Shown: piece by piece, positions 63,854-64,000 of the stretch
Numbering within the stretch: position 1 is the first letter of the stretch
How the letters are laid out: every line of letters starts with the position of its first letter
Assembly: GCA_029717555.1 (NCBI GenBank)
Contig: JAMDHS010000033.1
Location: forward strand, 62,001-126,000
DNA: 64,000 bases
Direction: 5' to 3'
Source of the DNA: Peribolospora baueri
Taxonomy: Eukaryota; Basidiomycota; Peribolosporomycetes; Peribolosporales; Peribolosporaceae
Program-made: the position numbers and the translations under genes
Notes under the pieces: model-generated
What the model saw: the letters and a program-made list of their open reading frames with translations, nothing else
The model's database searches: none
What the model was told of the DNA's origin: nothing

Positions 63854-64000
63854 CTAAGCCCTTCCCAACTCTTGTAGAATCTCCACCTGCCTCTCTCCGC
63901 TCGCCTCACCAAAGCCGTGCAAGCTCATGGTGAACGTTCCCGCGCCGCCTGTGAGGGCACGGAGTCGGGAGGAGTAGTTCTGGAGGGACGAAAGCGGAAC
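63854..64000 (-). CDS. EF-G-family translational GTPase, C-terminal fragment (partial)
   Basis: Forty-eight codons before a stop, running off the right edge of the window. VPLSSLQNYSSRLRALTGGAGTF (in part) and TMSLHGFGEAS match the end of EF-G domain V, whose usual form is VPL...YSxxLRSLTxGRGxFTM. In fungi such proteins are mitochondrial EF-G1/EF-G2 (Mef1, Mef2) or related GTPases; too little is present to choose. A GTGAGG after HGF could be a donor, in which case the true C-terminus differs; reading through gives QVEILQELGRA-stop, a reasonable end. The GTPase domain and most of the protein lie outside. Confidence 0.6.
   Translation of the reverse strand, partial: VPLSSLQNYSSRLRALTGGAGTFTMSLHGFGEASGERQVEILQELGRA

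Noticed and set aside
63391-63933. 180-codon plus-strand frame near the right edge
   Set aside because: Overlaps the antisense EF-G-family end and has no motifs.
1-64000. CRISPR arrays, rRNA operons, bacterial or phage genes
   Set aside because: None seen; all genes are spliced eukaryotic types.

Overview
This is a nuclear DNA segment from a fungus, most likely a basidiomycete. The genes are compact and intron-rich: reconstructed coding regions have 2 to 14 exons, introns of roughly 60-110 nt, a near-constant GTGAGT-type donor and CT(A/G)A(C)-like branch sites. All recognisable products are conserved eukaryotic or fungal housekeeping proteins. The high GC content and intron density would suit Pucciniomycotina (for example Microbotryomycetes), but that placement is inference. 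I see no bacterial operons, rRNA, tRNA or CRISPR. Exons were assigned by hand from splice signals, reading-frame phase and remembered family motifs.

Layout. 1-9 kb: a triose-phosphate/nucleotide-sugar-type transporter (-), a nicotinamide mononucleotide adenylyltransferase with a very long disordered N-terminus (-), and a membrane-anchored LEA2-domain protein (+). 9-27 kb: a Sld7-like replication protein (-) divergent from the mRNA 3'-end endonuclease YSH1/CPSF73 (+); the export adaptor YRA1/ALYREF (-); the rRNA-processing factor MRD1 (-) divergent from the 60S factor SSF1 (+); an unknown protein (-); and the helicase DBP9 (-). 27-41 kb: WBP11-like splicing factor (-), Hikeshi/OPI10 (-) divergent from a TXNDC17-like thioredoxin (+), a TBC-domain Rab GAP (-) divergent from a DHX57/YLR419W-like DEAH helicase (+). 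41-51 kb: the fork-protection protein TOF1/Timeless (-) divergent from UAP1 (+), then an exonuclease III-type AP endonuclease (+). 51-52.4 kb: a gene-free repeat-rich block. 52-64 kb: MDM1-type sorting nexin (-) divergent from a YML020W-like alpha/beta hydrolase (+), a 1.4-kb gene-poor gap, and the 3' end of an EF-G-family translational GTPase (-) cut by the window edge.

Functionally the 11-41 kb part is rich in RNA-processing and ribosome-biogenesis genes (YSH1, YRA1, MRD1, SSF1, DBP9, WBP11, DHX57-like). Two genes concern replication (Sld7-like, TOF1) and one base-excision repair. Several divergent pairs share short (about 180-375 bp) promoters, five of the upstream regions discussed carry the palindrome CACGTG.

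The most striking observation is a two-nucleotide exon required to keep the AP endonuclease in frame. Others are an MRD1 start codon split by an intron, two GC-AG introns, an apparent loss of the glutamine finger in the TBC protein, a near-identical dispersed repeat pair 42 kb apart in opposite orientation, and the repeat-rich block at 51-52 kb. No wholly new multi-gene system was found.
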